Assembly (NCBI RefSeq): GCF_900312745.1
Contig: NZ_OMPD01000013.1
Span: 62,001-126,000 of the forward strand
Direction: 5' to 3'
Source of the DNA: Aquimarina sp. AU58
GTDB taxonomy: Bacteria; Bacteroidota; Bacteroidia; Flavobacteriales; Flavobacteriaceae
Length of the DNA: 64,000 nucleotides
Notes under the pieces: model-generated
Databases searched by the model: none
What the model was told of the DNA's origin: nothing
What the model saw: only the letters and a program-made list of their open reading frames with translations
Shown here: positions 1 to 8,182 of the stretch, piece by piece
Layout: the number at the start of each line of letters is the position of its first letter
Numbering within the stretch: position 1 is the first letter of the stretch
Translations under genes and position numbers: made by a program

Positions 1-1
1 G

Positions 2-979
2 GAACAGCATGGGGATATCCCTTGGGACAAATGGATGCTTAAGATAGAGGAAACACGTCAAAAATTAGCTTTGTCTATAAATGCAGATGTAGATGAAGTT
101 GCATTTCTCTCGACAGCTACACAGGCCACTAATTTGGTTTCCCGAATGCTTCCTAAGGGAAGAGTACTTATGTTACATAAAGAGTTTCCTTCTACCAGTT
201 TACCCTGGCTACATCAAAACTATCCGGTAACTTTTATTGACATCCCAAATAATCAAGATGAATTATATACCAATTTAAAAAAAGCAATACAACCAGGTAC
301 TCGTTATCTGGTAACTAGTCATACCCATTACATTACTGGTTTTAGGTTTGACCTAAAAGAACTTTCGGCATTTTGCAGAGAGCATCATCTAAAACTTATA
401 CTAGACGCTACACAATCTTTTGGCTCTATACCTATTGACGTAAAAAGCGATTGTATTGATATTCTATGGTTTAGCGGATACAAATATGCACTTGCAGGAT
501 ATGGGATTGCCGCTTTATATATCAACCATTCTCTTCTAAACGATATGGAAATTTCTGAAGTAGGTTGGCGTAATGTAGAAGATCATGGAGAGATGTGGTA
601 TGATCGTATAGCCATAAAAAAAGGAGCTGCTGCACTAGAAACAGGACATCCTCCCTTTGCCGGAATCTTTGCCCTAAATCAAGGTCTTGATATCTTGGCT
701 GAAATATCTATAGAAGCCATTCACAAACGGTTAACAGAACTTACAGATTATTTATTATCCTGTTTGGTTAAAAACGAAATGGAAATAGCCTCACCAATAT
801 CAGAAAAATATCGATCACCAATTGTCATAATAAAGGTAAAAGATGCCAATCAAATTGAAAAGAAGCTTATACAGCATAATATATTTGTAGGAAAACACAG
901 CAACCAATTAAGAGTTTCTTTGAATTTCTATACTACTCAAAAAGACATCGATCACTTTATAGCGATTTTAAAAAAATAA
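2..979 (+). CDS. Class-V aminotransferase (PLP-dependent), 5' truncated by the window edge
   Basis: The frame is open from base 2, so the gene begins outside the window; an internal Met at 35 is unlikely to be the true start because the 11 residues before it read as normal protein. Fold-type-I PLP enzyme of the cysteine desulfurase / isopenicillin-N epimerase group. Counting from the Met at 35, Asp124 in LILDATQS fits the residue pairing with the PLP ring nitrogen, and Lys150 in SGYKYALAGYG fits the Schiff-base lysine. No desulfurase active-site Cys loop is evident, so amino-acid lyase, epimerase or transaminase activity is more likely than sulfur transfer. It is followed after 4 bases by a PhzF gene, and heads an apparent five-gene operon (PhzF, PhzF, RidA, M29 peptidase) suggesting amino-acid or peptide catabolism. 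The exact substrate cannot be told. Confidence 0.85.
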   Translation, partial: EQHGDIPWDKWMLKIEETRQKLALSINADVDEVAFLSTATQATNLVSRMLPKGRVLMLHKEFPSTSLPWLHQNYPVTFIDIPNNQDELYTNLKKAIQPGTRYLVTSHTHYITGFRFDLKELSAFCREHHLKLILDATQSFGSIPIDVKSDCIDILWFSGYKYALAGYGIAALYINHSLLNDMEISEVGWRNVEDHGEMWYDRIAIKKGAAALETGHPPFAGIFALNQGLDILAEISIEAIHKRLTELTDYLLSCLVKNEMEIASPISEKYRSPIVIIKVKDANQIEKKLIQHNIFVGKHSNQLRVSLNFYTTQKDIDHFIAILKK

Positions 980-983
980 GAGC

Positions 984-1886
984 ATGAAAAAATTTACTGT
1001 ATATCAAATAGATGCTTTCACCAAAGAAAAATTTAAAGGAAATCCTGCAGGAGTTATAATTAACGCAACAGGATTAGATGATACTCAAATGCTGGCTATC
1101 GCACGAGAATTAAACAACTCTGAAACAGCATTTATCTTTCCTTCTGATAACAAAGACAATGATGGTGTTATACGATATTTTACACCTACTGTAGAGGTTC
1201 CTATTTGTGGTCACGCAACTATTGCTGCTATGTATGCCAAAGCTATATCCGAAAATCTTAATTCTTGCGTATTAAGGATGAAAACCAAAGTAGGGGTTTT
1301 ACCATTTACTATCTATAAAAAAGATGATGATTATAAAATAGAAATGACACAAGGCTCTATCAGTTTTGAGCCACCTTTTAGTAAAGAAATTCAACATCAA
1401 ATTATAGCTGCACTTGGGCTAAAAAGTGCTGATATAGATGAAAAATGTCCTATTCAAATTGCTTCTACAGGACATTCTAAAGTAATGATAGGCATCAAAA
1501 ACAATAAAACACTTAATTCTCTTAAACCCAATAATAGCAAGCTTAGTGAACTCAGCAAAATAATTGGATGTAATGGGTATTATGTTTTTACGTTTGATTC
1601 TACCGATAAGGATTGTTTGATCGATGGGCGCATGTTTGCTCCGGCTATAGGCATAAATGAAGACCCCGTTACTGGTAATGCTAATGGTCCTTTAGGCGCT
1701 TATTTAATTCATCATGAATTGGTTACATATAACGGTAAAGAATTTACGTTTAAAATCAAACAAGGTGAAAAAATAGGTCGCACAGGCTATATGAATGTTC
1801 ATGTGACCTGTGTACATAATCAACCAAAACAAGTACAAATTACAGGTAATGCAGTAGTAATATTTAAAACCACAATAACCATATGA
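984..1886 (+). CDS. PhzF-family isomerase/epimerase, copy 1
   Basis: A 300-residue member of the PhzF / diaminopimelate-epimerase fold. Visible family marks are the N-terminal GNPAGV motif (about residues 19-24), the catalytic-type Glu47 in NNSETAF, the GHAT loop near residues 76-79 and the C-terminal EDPVTGNANG segment that closes the second half of the active site. PhzF enzymes do proton shuffling without metal or cofactor. Its stop overlaps the ATG of a second PhzF gene (ATGA), so the two are translationally coupled. Two different PhzF proteins side by side could be a heterodimer or successive steps. Its substrate is unknown; the neighbours (aminotransferase, RidA, aminopeptidase) point to amino-acid chemistry. 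Confidence 0.9.
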   Translation: MKKFTVYQIDAFTKEKFKGNPAGVIINATGLDDTQMLAIARELNNSETAFIFPSDNKDNDGVIRYFTPTVEVPICGHATIAAMYAKAISENLNSCVLRMKTKVGVLPFTIYKKDDDYKIEMTQGSISFEPPFSKEIQHQIIAALGLKSADIDEKCPIQIASTGHSKVMIGIKNNKTLNSLKPNNSKLSELSKIIGCNGYYVFTFDSTDKDCLIDGRMFAPAIGINEDPVTGNANGPLGAYLIHHELVTYNGKEFTFKIKQGEKIGRTGYMNVHVTCVHNQPKQVQITGNAVVIFKTTITI

Positions 1887-2722
1887 AAACAACAAAAATT
1901 CAAAAAATAGCAGCTTTCTCTTATAACAATACAGGAGGAAATCCTGCAGGTGTTGTAATAACAGATAAAATGCCGAAAGAAGAAGAAATGTTTAGCATTG
2001 CTAAAGAAGTGGGATTCTCTGAAACTGCTTTTTTACACCCTAAAGATAACGGATGGCGTATTCGGTATTTTTCTCCTGAAATAGAAGTTGATTTTTGTGG
2101 TCATGCTACTATTGCCACAGGAGCTGGTTTGGGGCAAAGTCATGGAGAAGGAACATACAAACTGTTTTTAAACAATGGAGAAATTAGTGTTGCCGTTAAA
2201 AAAACTACAGGAAACGATTTTAAAGTAACATTGCAATCGCCCGAAACTTGGTCAAAACCAGCACCGCAATCGGTTATAGATGATGTTCTTAGTTTATTTA
2301 ACCTTCCTATTACGGCACTTCATACAGATTTCCCGATTCGATATGCTTTTGCAGGAGCCAAACACCTTATTCTTGTAGTAAATGATCGAAAAACGATAGC
2401 CGATATGAAGTATGAATTCGAAAAAACCAAAACTCTTATGCTTAAAGAAAGCCTGGTCACTATAAGCTTACTGTGGTTAGATGACAATAATGTATTTCAT
2501 TCCAGAAACGCATTTGCTTCAGGAGGAGTATATGAAGATCCCGCTACGGGAGCTGCCGCTGCCGCCCTAGCTGGCTATTTGCGTGATATACATTGGAAAG
2601 GAAATAATAAATTCGAAATCATCCAGGGAGAAGATATGGGATCTCCATCACGACTAATAGTAGAATACACTCCTGTTATCGGATCTAGCATAAAAATATC
2701 AGGAAGTACACGGGATATTTAG
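1883..2722 (+). CDS. PhzF-family isomerase/epimerase, copy 2
   Basis: A 279-residue PhzF protein, clearly paralogous to the gene before it but well diverged. It keeps GGNPAGV (about 18-24), Glu47 in GFSETAF, a CGHATIATG loop, and YEDPATGAAAAALAGY near the C terminus. All expected active-site positions are present, so it is probably active rather than a scaffold. It starts inside the stop codon of copy 1 (4-base ATGA overlap). A RidA gene follows after 34 bases. Function within the family is not resolved by sequence alone. Confidence 0.9.
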   Translation: MKTTKIQKIAAFSYNNTGGNPAGVVITDKMPKEEEMFSIAKEVGFSETAFLHPKDNGWRIRYFSPEIEVDFCGHATIATGAGLGQSHGEGTYKLFLNNGEISVAVKKTTGNDFKVTLQSPETWSKPAPQSVIDDVLSLFNLPITALHTDFPIRYAFAGAKHLILVVNDRKTIADMKYEFEKTKTLMLKESLVTISLLWLDDNNVFHSRNAFASGGVYEDPATGAAAAALAGYLRDIHWKGNNKFEIIQGEDMGSPSRLIVEYTPVIGSSIKISGSTRDI

Positions 2723-2756
2723 ACAAAAATCTGAACAACCAGCTCAAATAAAAAAT

Positions 2757-3134
2757 ATGAAGACAAATGAAGCATTAAACATACCCAAAAGTAATGGACA
2801 CTATGCTATGTGGGTAGAACATAAAGGCACTCTTTACTTAAGTGGCCAATTACCAATACATCCAATCACCAAAGAAGTGCCTGTAGGTATCGAAGCACAA
2901 ACAAAATTGTTATTACAGAATATAGAACTCACGCTAAAAAAAGCCGGAAGCAGTAAAAATCATATCATTAGAAATGAGATTTTTATTAATGATGTTGCAC
3001 ATTGGTCAACAATAGATAAAGTATATGCTGATTTTTTTGGAGATCATAAACCCGCTCGAGCAGTGGTTGGCAATGCCGAATTACATCTTGGTTGCCTCAT
3101 TGAAATCGTAACAACAGCAGCAATAATCGAATAA
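2757..3134 (+). CDS. RidA/YjgF/UK114 family protein
   Basis: A 125-residue single-domain RidA protein, normal length for the family. RidA proteins hydrolyse reactive enamine/imine intermediates released by PLP enzymes. The signature region KPARAVVGNAELHLGCLIEI holds Arg101, the carboxylate-binding residue of active RidA proteins, and Glu116. Its position behind a PLP aminotransferase fits: it would clear 2-aminoacrylate-like products. A deaminase role for a specific intermediate is also possible. Confidence 0.9.
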   Translation: MKTNEALNIPKSNGHYAMWVEHKGTLYLSGQLPIHPITKEVPVGIEAQTKLLLQNIELTLKKAGSSKNHIIRNEIFINDVAHWSTIDKVYADFFGDHKPARAVVGNAELHLGCLIEIVTTAAIIE

Positions 3135-3148
3135 TTAATACTAAAAAA

Positions 3149-4249
3149 ATGAATTCATCCATATTAAAAAAATACGCAGATCTATTGGTACATTACTCCC
3201 TTGATATACAACCAGGAGATAAATTATTTATTCAAACTACAACACTTGCAGAACCATTAGTGCGAGAAGTTTTTAGAACTGCTATCAAAGCCGGAGCACA
3301 TGTAGAATACCAATTGGAGTTTAGTGAAGCTCATAAAATTAAAATTGATAATTCTGAAGAAAAGCAATTAAACCAACCTCCTGTATTATACGCACATGCG
3401 ATGGAGCATTTTGATGCTTATCTTAAAATTATGGCTCCTCATAATCTTATCGAAAATCAAAATATAGATGCTCAAAAACAACGAAAGCACAAAGAAACTT
3501 TAAAACCAATAACAGAACATTATTATAAAAGAACTGCCAATGGCAGCTTAAAACGAACTTTGTGCTTATATCCAACACAAGCCGGTGCACAAATGGCAGG
3601 CATGTCACTAGAAGAGTATTCTCATTTTGTCTTTAACGCTTGCCACCTATTTAATGAAGATCCTAAAACATCCTGGCTGCACATACGAAACGAGCAACAA
3701 AATATTGTTGATTATTTAAACAAGGTAGATAAGATACAGTATATCACCAAAGGAACCGACATACAGTTTAGTGTTAAAGGACGAAAATGGATAAACTCTG
3801 ACGGGCGAACAAATATGCCCAGCGGAGAAGTATTTACCGGACCAATCGAGGATAGTGTAAACGGAACAGTATATTTTAGCTTACCTTCTGTCTTTGAAGG
3901 TCATATCGTAAAAGGAATTACACTAAGGGTTAAAGATGGTAAAATTATAGACTGGAAAGCAGAAGAAGGACAAGAATTATTAGACGACATATTTAAAGTT
4001 CCGGGAGCTAATTATTTTGGAGAAGTCGCTATCGGAACCAATTACAATATACAGCAAGCCACAAAAAACATTTTATTTGATGAAAAAATAGGAGGCACTA
4101 TACATATGGCAGTAGGGCAATCGTATTTTCAAACTGGTGCTAAAAACAAATCTATTATCCATTGGGATATGATAACAGATATGACACAAGGAGGTCAGAT
4201 ATTAGCAGATGGAAAACTGATCTATGAAAATGGAAAATTTCTTATATAA
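3149..4249 (+). CDS. M29-family aminopeptidase
   Basis: A 366-residue protein of the thermophilic aminopeptidase family M29 (AmpS/PepS type), leucyl-type metallo-aminopeptidases acting in the cytoplasm. Recognisable parts are the N-terminal LVHYSLDIQPGDKLFIQTTTLAEPL segment, read here as its two halves around Gly21, the TNMPSGEVFTGP motif that supplies a metal-ligating Glu, the EVAIGTNYNIQ stretch and the GGTIHMAVGQSY motif with a ligand His. No signal peptide. It is the last gene of the 5' operon, 14 bases after RidA, suggesting that peptides or amide-linked amino acids feed the pathway. Confidence 0.88.
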   Translation: MNSSILKKYADLLVHYSLDIQPGDKLFIQTTTLAEPLVREVFRTAIKAGAHVEYQLEFSEAHKIKIDNSEEKQLNQPPVLYAHAMEHFDAYLKIMAPHNLIENQNIDAQKQRKHKETLKPITEHYYKRTANGSLKRTLCLYPTQAGAQMAGMSLEEYSHFVFNACHLFNEDPKTSWLHIRNEQQNIVDYLNKVDKIQYITKGTDIQFSVKGRKWINSDGRTNMPSGEVFTGPIEDSVNGTVYFSLPSVFEGHIVKGITLRVKDGKIIDWKAEEGQELLDDIFKVPGANYFGEVAIGTNYNIQQATKNILFDEKIGGTIHMAVGQSYFQTGAKNKSIIHWDMITDMTQGGQILADGKLIYENGKFLI

Positions 4250-4313
4250 TACATAAATGATTAACAAAACAAACCTTAGAAGTTTTTTTATCCACGTTTC
4301 AGAAGAAAGAAAA

Positions 4314-4652
4314 CTATACCAATTTAATGTCCTCCTTAAATAACATATGAATATATTCAGCATGCACTTCTGCATGGTGTTGATTTTCTAGGCAATGAAA
4401 TAGTAGATGAATCAATCCATAATCACCCAAACTATCCCTATACTCATATCTGGCCTTATTTTTTACCCATAAAATAAAACAACATAAATGACCTATCTCC
4501 CCCAACTTTTGAGGATCTTTTAAGCATTCTCTAAATTCATCTAATGTCATATGAGCATATTCATCATACTTCTTTTTGCAGAAGTCATAATCAAAAGTAT
4601 GCTTATACGATTGTAATTTTCGGTTTTGTATTTCGTAGTTAATACCACTCAT
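4314..4652 (-). CDS. Hypothetical protein, 112 residues
   Basis: Not recognised. The predicted product is soluble, rich in His, Cys, Tyr and charged residues, with no signal peptide or membrane segment. The central part (EIGHLCCFILWVKNKAR) is amphipathic and the C-terminal third, HLLFHCLENQHHAEVHAEYIH, has clustered histidines (quoted in two parts around Glu91) that could bind a metal, which is only an inference. It converges on the M29 gene and lies alone, with no obvious operon partner. Confidence 0.6.
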   Translation of the reverse strand: MSGINYEIQNRKLQSYKHTFDYDFCKKKYDEYAHMTLDEFRECLKDPQKLGEIGHLCCFILWVKNKARYEYRDSLGDYGLIHLLFHCLENQHHAEVHAEYIHMLFKEDIKLV

Positions 4653-5028
4653 AACATAAGAGTAATTTACACCAGGTTAAGTATTCATATCCTCATAAAT
4701 ATACGATTTGAAGCTATCTCTGTTTTTACAAAACGTATGCCAGGACTTTAAAAAATTAACCCAAAAAGCTTAAGTAAATCTTAAAGTTTTAATTAATGGT
4801 TTATATTTTTATTATTTGGAATAATTCCAATACAAAAATACAAAAATAGGAATGATTCCAATATACATATTTCACTTTTGTGCGTTTATTTTTCAACTTA
4901 TTATTAGAAAAAGCAAAAATACAAGGAAGATCTACCAATACACAACTTGTTGTTTTACAGGTTTTTAAACCTAAATGTCTATAGGTTTTGTTAATAAAAC
5001 CTGATAAGTTTATTTTAAAAAATCAAAC
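4653..5028. other. 376-base intergenic region with operator-like palindromes
   Basis: Very AT-rich region without a convincing reading frame. It contains the two palindromes listed separately. Nothing else recognisable was found, and no clear TAnnTTTG box on either strand next to a gene start. Confidence 0.5.
4816..4859. promoter_or_regulatory. Tandem palindromic operator candidate
   Basis: TTGGAATAATTCCAA at 4816-4830 is a perfect 7+1+7 palindrome. GGAATGATTCC at 4849-4859 repeats its core as a 5+1+5 palindrome. The centres are 31 bases apart, close to three helical turns, so two dimers would bind the same DNA face. Which gene is controlled is uncertain: the minus-strand 112-residue gene at 4652 or the small plus-strand frames from 5029. 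Confidence 0.5.
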
Positions 5029-5145
5029 ATGTCTATTAAATTTACTTTTGAATTTGATACGATATGGTATGTTTTTTGGGGAAAGAACTACTATAATGAA
5101 AATTGGGAAAATAAATCAAATCTAGAATTATGCAGTATAAAGTAA
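5029..5145 (+). CDS. Possible small protein, 38 residues
   Basis: A short frame from ATG at 5029 encodes MSIKFTFEFDTIWYVFWGKN and 18 more residues, rich in aromatic and acidic residues. There is no homology that I recognise. It overlaps the next small frame by 16 bases in another register, as coupled genes often do. Coding status is uncertain. Confidence 0.3.
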   Translation: MSIKFTFEFDTIWYVFWGKNYYNENWENKSNLELCSIK

Positions 5146-5285
5146 TTGATGCAAAAAGCCAGTATTTTGGTAAAGTATTGGATTTCGAATCCTGCTCCAC
5201 TTTAAGCGATCTGGGAGGAGTACTCTTAAAGATCGAAAGAAACAGGGTTTCACTTTTTAAATTTAACGAAGTAGAACTGGTATAA
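5130..5285 (+). CDS. Small hypothetical protein, 51 residues
   Basis: Starts MQYKVIDAKSQYFGKVLDFE and ends KFNEVELV. The pattern, short beta-like strands with alternating hydrophobic and charged residues, looks like a small beta-rich domain rather than random translation. No signal peptide or membrane segment is present. It lies downstream of the palindrome pair and overlaps the preceding 38-residue frame. Function unknown. Confidence 0.5.
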   Translation: MQYKVIDAKSQYFGKVLDFESCSTLSDLGGVLLKIERNRVSLFKFNEVELV

Positions 5286-5352
5286 TTACCATTCTACTTC
5301 TTTCTACTTTCCTTACTTATTTACTACACCCTTAAAATGCTTATAAGTTAAG

Positions 5353-5940
5353 TTATCTTAGTTCTGTAATTCGTTTTACATATTTGCCAATTACATCAAA
5401 CTCAAGGTTAACAACACTTCCCTCTTTAAAAGTGTTAAAGTTTGTATGCTCATAAGTATATGGAATAATAGCAACACTAAATTCGTTCTTTTTAGAATTA
5501 ACTACAGTTAAACTAACTCCATTAACTGTTATCGATCCTTTTTCTATAGTGATATTATTTAGTGAAGGATTATAATCAAAAGTAAAATACCAACTTCCAT
5601 CAGCCTCTGTGATTGCCGTGCAAATTGCAGTTTGATCTACATGACCTTGTACAATATGCCCATCTAACCTATCGCCTAATTTCATTCCCCTTTCCAGGTT
5701 TACTACAGCATCAACCGCAAGGGTATTAAGATTAGTCTTATCCAGCGTTTCTTTGATCGCTGTAACCGTATACATATCTTCATTAATAGATACCACTGTT
5801 AAACAAACCCCATTATGCGCTATACTTTGATCAATTTTCAATTCAGAAGTAAAATTCGCACGTACTGTAATATCCAGATTTTCTTTATTAGTTTGTAAAG
5901 AAGTAACAATTCCTAATTCTTCGATGATTCCTGTAAACAT
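5353..5940 (-). CDS. ribE: Riboflavin synthase, alpha subunit
   Basis: Dismutates two 6,7-dimethyl-8-ribityllumazine molecules to riboflavin, in the cytoplasm. The 195-residue protein has the expected N terminus MFTGIIEELG and two lumazine-binding barrels: the first includes HNGVCLTVV (about 42-50), the second KGSITVNGVSLTVV (about 135-148), with GHIVQGHVDQ at the junction. Normal family length. It stands alone on the minus strand, divergent from pdxA with 87 bases between. I saw no FMN riboswitch fold in that short gap. Confidence 0.97.
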   Translation of the reverse strand: MFTGIIEELGIVTSLQTNKENLDITVRANFTSELKIDQSIAHNGVCLTVVSINEDMYTVTAIKETLDKTNLNTLAVDAVVNLERGMKLGDRLDGHIVQGHVDQTAICTAITEADGSWYFTFDYNPSLNNITIEKGSITVNGVSLTVVNSKKNEFSVAIIPYTYEHTNFNTFKEGSVVNLEFDVIGKYVKRITELR

Positions 5941-5958
5941 AAATGCAAATTATTTAAT

Positions 5959-5966
5959 TAAATTTG
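5959..5966 (+). promoter_or_regulatory. Candidate -7 promoter box for pdxA
   Basis: TAAATTTG matches the Bacteroidota -7 consensus TAnnTTTG and lies about 60 bases before the pdxA start. No clear -33 TTG was found. Confidence 0.4.
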
Positions 5967-6027
5967 TGACCTTGAAGTTTGAAGTCTGATTTTAGATTTC
6001 AAAAATACTGATAAAGTAGTTTATATA

Positions 6028-7086
6028 ATGAAGAAAGAAGAAAAAATAAGATTAGGGATTTCTATTGGCGATCTTAACGGAATAGGAAGTGAAGTTATCC
6101 TTAAAACTTTTGAAGATTCGCGAATGTTAGATTTTTGTACTCCGGTAATTTTTGCCTCGGTAAAAATTCTTTCTTTCTTAAAAAAACAATATAAAAGCAA
6201 CATAAACCTTCATGGTATAGATAAGACATCTCAGATTCTGGATGGTAAAATAAATGTTCTTAATGTTTGGAAAGAAGCCGTTAGTATTAATTTTGGGCAA
6301 GAAGATGAAAAAGTAGGAAGCTATGCGATCAAATCACTTAAATCTGCAACCGAAGCTTTAAAAAATGATCAAATTGATGTGCTGGTCACCGCACCTATTA
6401 ATAAACACAGTATTCAATCTGAAGAATTTAAATTCCCTGGACATACTGATTATCTGGATCAGGAACTAGAAGGAAATAGTCTTATGTTTATGATTACCGA
6501 TGATTTAAAAGTTGGATTACTTACCGATCATGTAGCCGTTAAGGATATAGCCGATACCATTACACCAGAATTGATTGAACAAAAAATAGATACTATTCAT
6601 CATGCGCTTAAACAAGATTTTGGTATCTCAAAACCAAAAATTGCGGTACTAGGAATTAATCCACATAGTGGAGACAACGGCGTAATTGGTAAAGAAGATG
6701 AAGATGTATTAAAGCCAACGATCCAAAAAATTAATGAATCTGGCATATTAGTATATGGACCCTACGCAGCAGATAGTTTTTTTGGTTCTAATAATTATAA
6801 AGCTTTTGATGCTGTTGTAGCTTCATATCATGATCAGGGATTAATTCCTTTTAAAACACTCTCTTTTGGCAAAGGAGTAAATTATACTGCAGGCCTACAT
6901 AAAGTTCGTACTTCTCCAGATCATGGTACTGCTTTTGAAATTGCAGGAAAAGACCTAGCCGATAATAGTTCATTTAAAGAAGCTGTTTTTGCGGCATTAA
7001 AAATTTTTAAAAATAGAAATGAATATAATGAATTAACTAAAAACCCTCTAAAAAAACAACCTCGTAAACCGCAAAATAAGTCATGA
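6028..7086 (+). CDS. pdxA: 4-hydroxythreonine-4-phosphate dehydrogenase PdxA
   Basis: NAD-dependent oxidation of 4-phosphohydroxy-L-threonine in the DXP-dependent pyridoxal phosphate pathway. The 352-residue protein shows the N-terminal SIGDLNGIGSEV motif, VTAPINKHSIQ, the metal-ligand region FPGHTDYL, SYHDQGLIPFK and the C-terminal SPDHGTAFEIAG; the His residues in the last three bind the divalent metal. Length is normal, with a short basic tail (KKQPRKPQNKS) that is probably dispensable. Not obviously in an operon. Confidence 0.97.
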   Translation: MKKEEKIRLGISIGDLNGIGSEVILKTFEDSRMLDFCTPVIFASVKILSFLKKQYKSNINLHGIDKTSQILDGKINVLNVWKEAVSINFGQEDEKVGSYAIKSLKSATEALKNDQIDVLVTAPINKHSIQSEEFKFPGHTDYLDQELEGNSLMFMITDDLKVGLLTDHVAVKDIADTITPELIEQKIDTIHHALKQDFGISKPKIAVLGINPHSGDNGVIGKEDEDVLKPTIQKINESGILVYGPYAADSFFGSNNYKAFDAVVASYHDQGLIPFKTLSFGKGVNYTAGLHKVRTSPDHGTAFEIAGKDLADNSSFKEAVFAALKIFKNRNEYNELTKNPLKKQPRKPQNKS

Positions 7087-7208
7087 GAGGTTAGGAATTA
7101 AGTATAAAAATGATCCTCAAACCTATTACCTTAATCCTTAAACCTAATTAATCACTAACAATCTGATATAATTTTGTTTACAAAAATACTTTCATAACGA
7201 ATTTTTAT

Positions 7209-7216
7209 TATCTTTG
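7209..7216 (+). promoter_or_regulatory. -7 promoter box upstream of yceD-rpmF
   Basis: TATCTTTG fits TAnnTTTG exactly and is followed by CACCCG, 46 bases before the yceD-like start. No good -33 TTG is spaced correctly. Confidence 0.6.
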
Positions 7217-7261
7217 CACCCGCCTTTATCAAATTGATAGGCACTTGAAACTGATGATGAA

Positions 7262-7804
7262 ATGATACAACTTAAAGAGTATACTATTCCTTTTGTTGGG
7301 CTGAAGCAAGGATTACACCAGTTTGAGTATCAAATTGACAATACGTTCTTTGAACATTTTGAGTATGATGAGTTTAATTCATCTGCAGTAAAAGTTGATA
7401 TGGAGTTTAATAAAAAAACAACTTTATTAGAACTTCAATTTAAAGCAACCGGAACTGTAAATGTAAATTGTGATCTCACCAATGAACCTTTTGACTTACC
7501 TATTAAAAATGAATTCTTTTTGGTAGTGAAGTTTGGAGACGAATATAATGATGAAAATGAAGAGCTTCTTATTATTCCTCACGGGGACTATGAAGTAAAC
7601 GTTCAACAATATATTTATGAGCTTATTGTTTTGGCTATGCCATCCAAAAGAGTTCATCCAGGTGTTGAAAACGGAACATTAGAATCAGACATACTTGAAA
7701 AATTAGAAGAATTAAGTCCGAAAGAAAAAACAATAGTAAACAACAATGAGGAGACAGATCCTCGCTGGGATAAATTAAAAAACTTATTAAACGATAAACA
7801 ATAG
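7262..7804 (+). CDS. DUF177 / YceD-like protein
   Basis: A 180-residue acidic, soluble protein of the DUF177 (YceD) family, whose members are encoded just before rpmF in most bacteria and are linked to 23S rRNA/large-subunit metabolism. It shows the family order: a beta-rich N-terminal half ending in VNCDLTNEPFDLPI, FFLVVKFG, then a helical C-terminal part VHPGV...DPRWDKLKNLL. The paired Cys motif of some family members is reduced to a single Cys here. rpmF follows after 7 bases, so the two are co-transcribed. Confidence 0.88.
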   Translation: MIQLKEYTIPFVGLKQGLHQFEYQIDNTFFEHFEYDEFNSSAVKVDMEFNKKTTLLELQFKATGTVNVNCDLTNEPFDLPIKNEFFLVVKFGDEYNDENEELLIIPHGDYEVNVQQYIYELIVLAMPSKRVHPGVENGTLESDILEKLEELSPKEKTIVNNNEETDPRWDKLKNLLNDKQ

Positions 7805-7811
7805 CTAAGCA

Positions 7812-8009
7812 ATGGCACATCCTAAGAGAAAAATATCGAAAACAAGAAGAGATAAAAGAAGAACGCATTATAAAGCTTCTGTACCACAAATAGCTACTGA
7901 TCCAACTACTGGAGAGGCGCATTTATATCATAGAGCACACTGGCATGAAGGTAAATTATACTATCGTGGTCAAATTGTTATCGACAATACTGAAGAAGAA
8001 GTAGCGTAA
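7812..8009 (+). CDS. rpmF: 50S ribosomal protein L32
   Basis: A 65-residue L32 starting [20 protein letters not shown], the standard N terminus. The zinc-binding cysteines found in many L32 proteins are absent, as in other Bacteroidota. The tail is acidic (DNTEEEVA). The gene is followed by a strong terminator at 8036-8060, which separates it from fabH. Confidence 0.97.
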   Translation: MAHPKRKISKTRRDKRRTHYKASVPQIATDPTTGEAHLYHRAHWHEGKLYYRGQIVIDNTEEEVA

Positions 8010-8035
8010 GGATACTGTTAAAATTTTAAAGAGAG

Positions 8036-8060
8036 CTCTCACAAATGTGAGAGTTTTTTT
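8036..8060 (+). terminator. Intrinsic terminator after rpmF
   Basis: CTCTCAC and GTGAGAG form a 7-bp stem around AAAT, followed by seven T. Confidence 0.85.
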
Positions 8061-8182
8061 GTTTTTAGTTGAATATGTGTCAAAATCCCGTTATTTTGCG
8101 CCATATTTGTGTATAATTTAGTAATTTCGACAACTTTTTGAGCGCATTTTTATGCTATAGTTTGTGAAACTAAAACTAAGAT

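Noticed and set aside
5941-6027. An FMN riboswitch next to riboflavin synthase
   Set aside because: The gap is only 87 bases and lacks the conserved core of that riboswitch.
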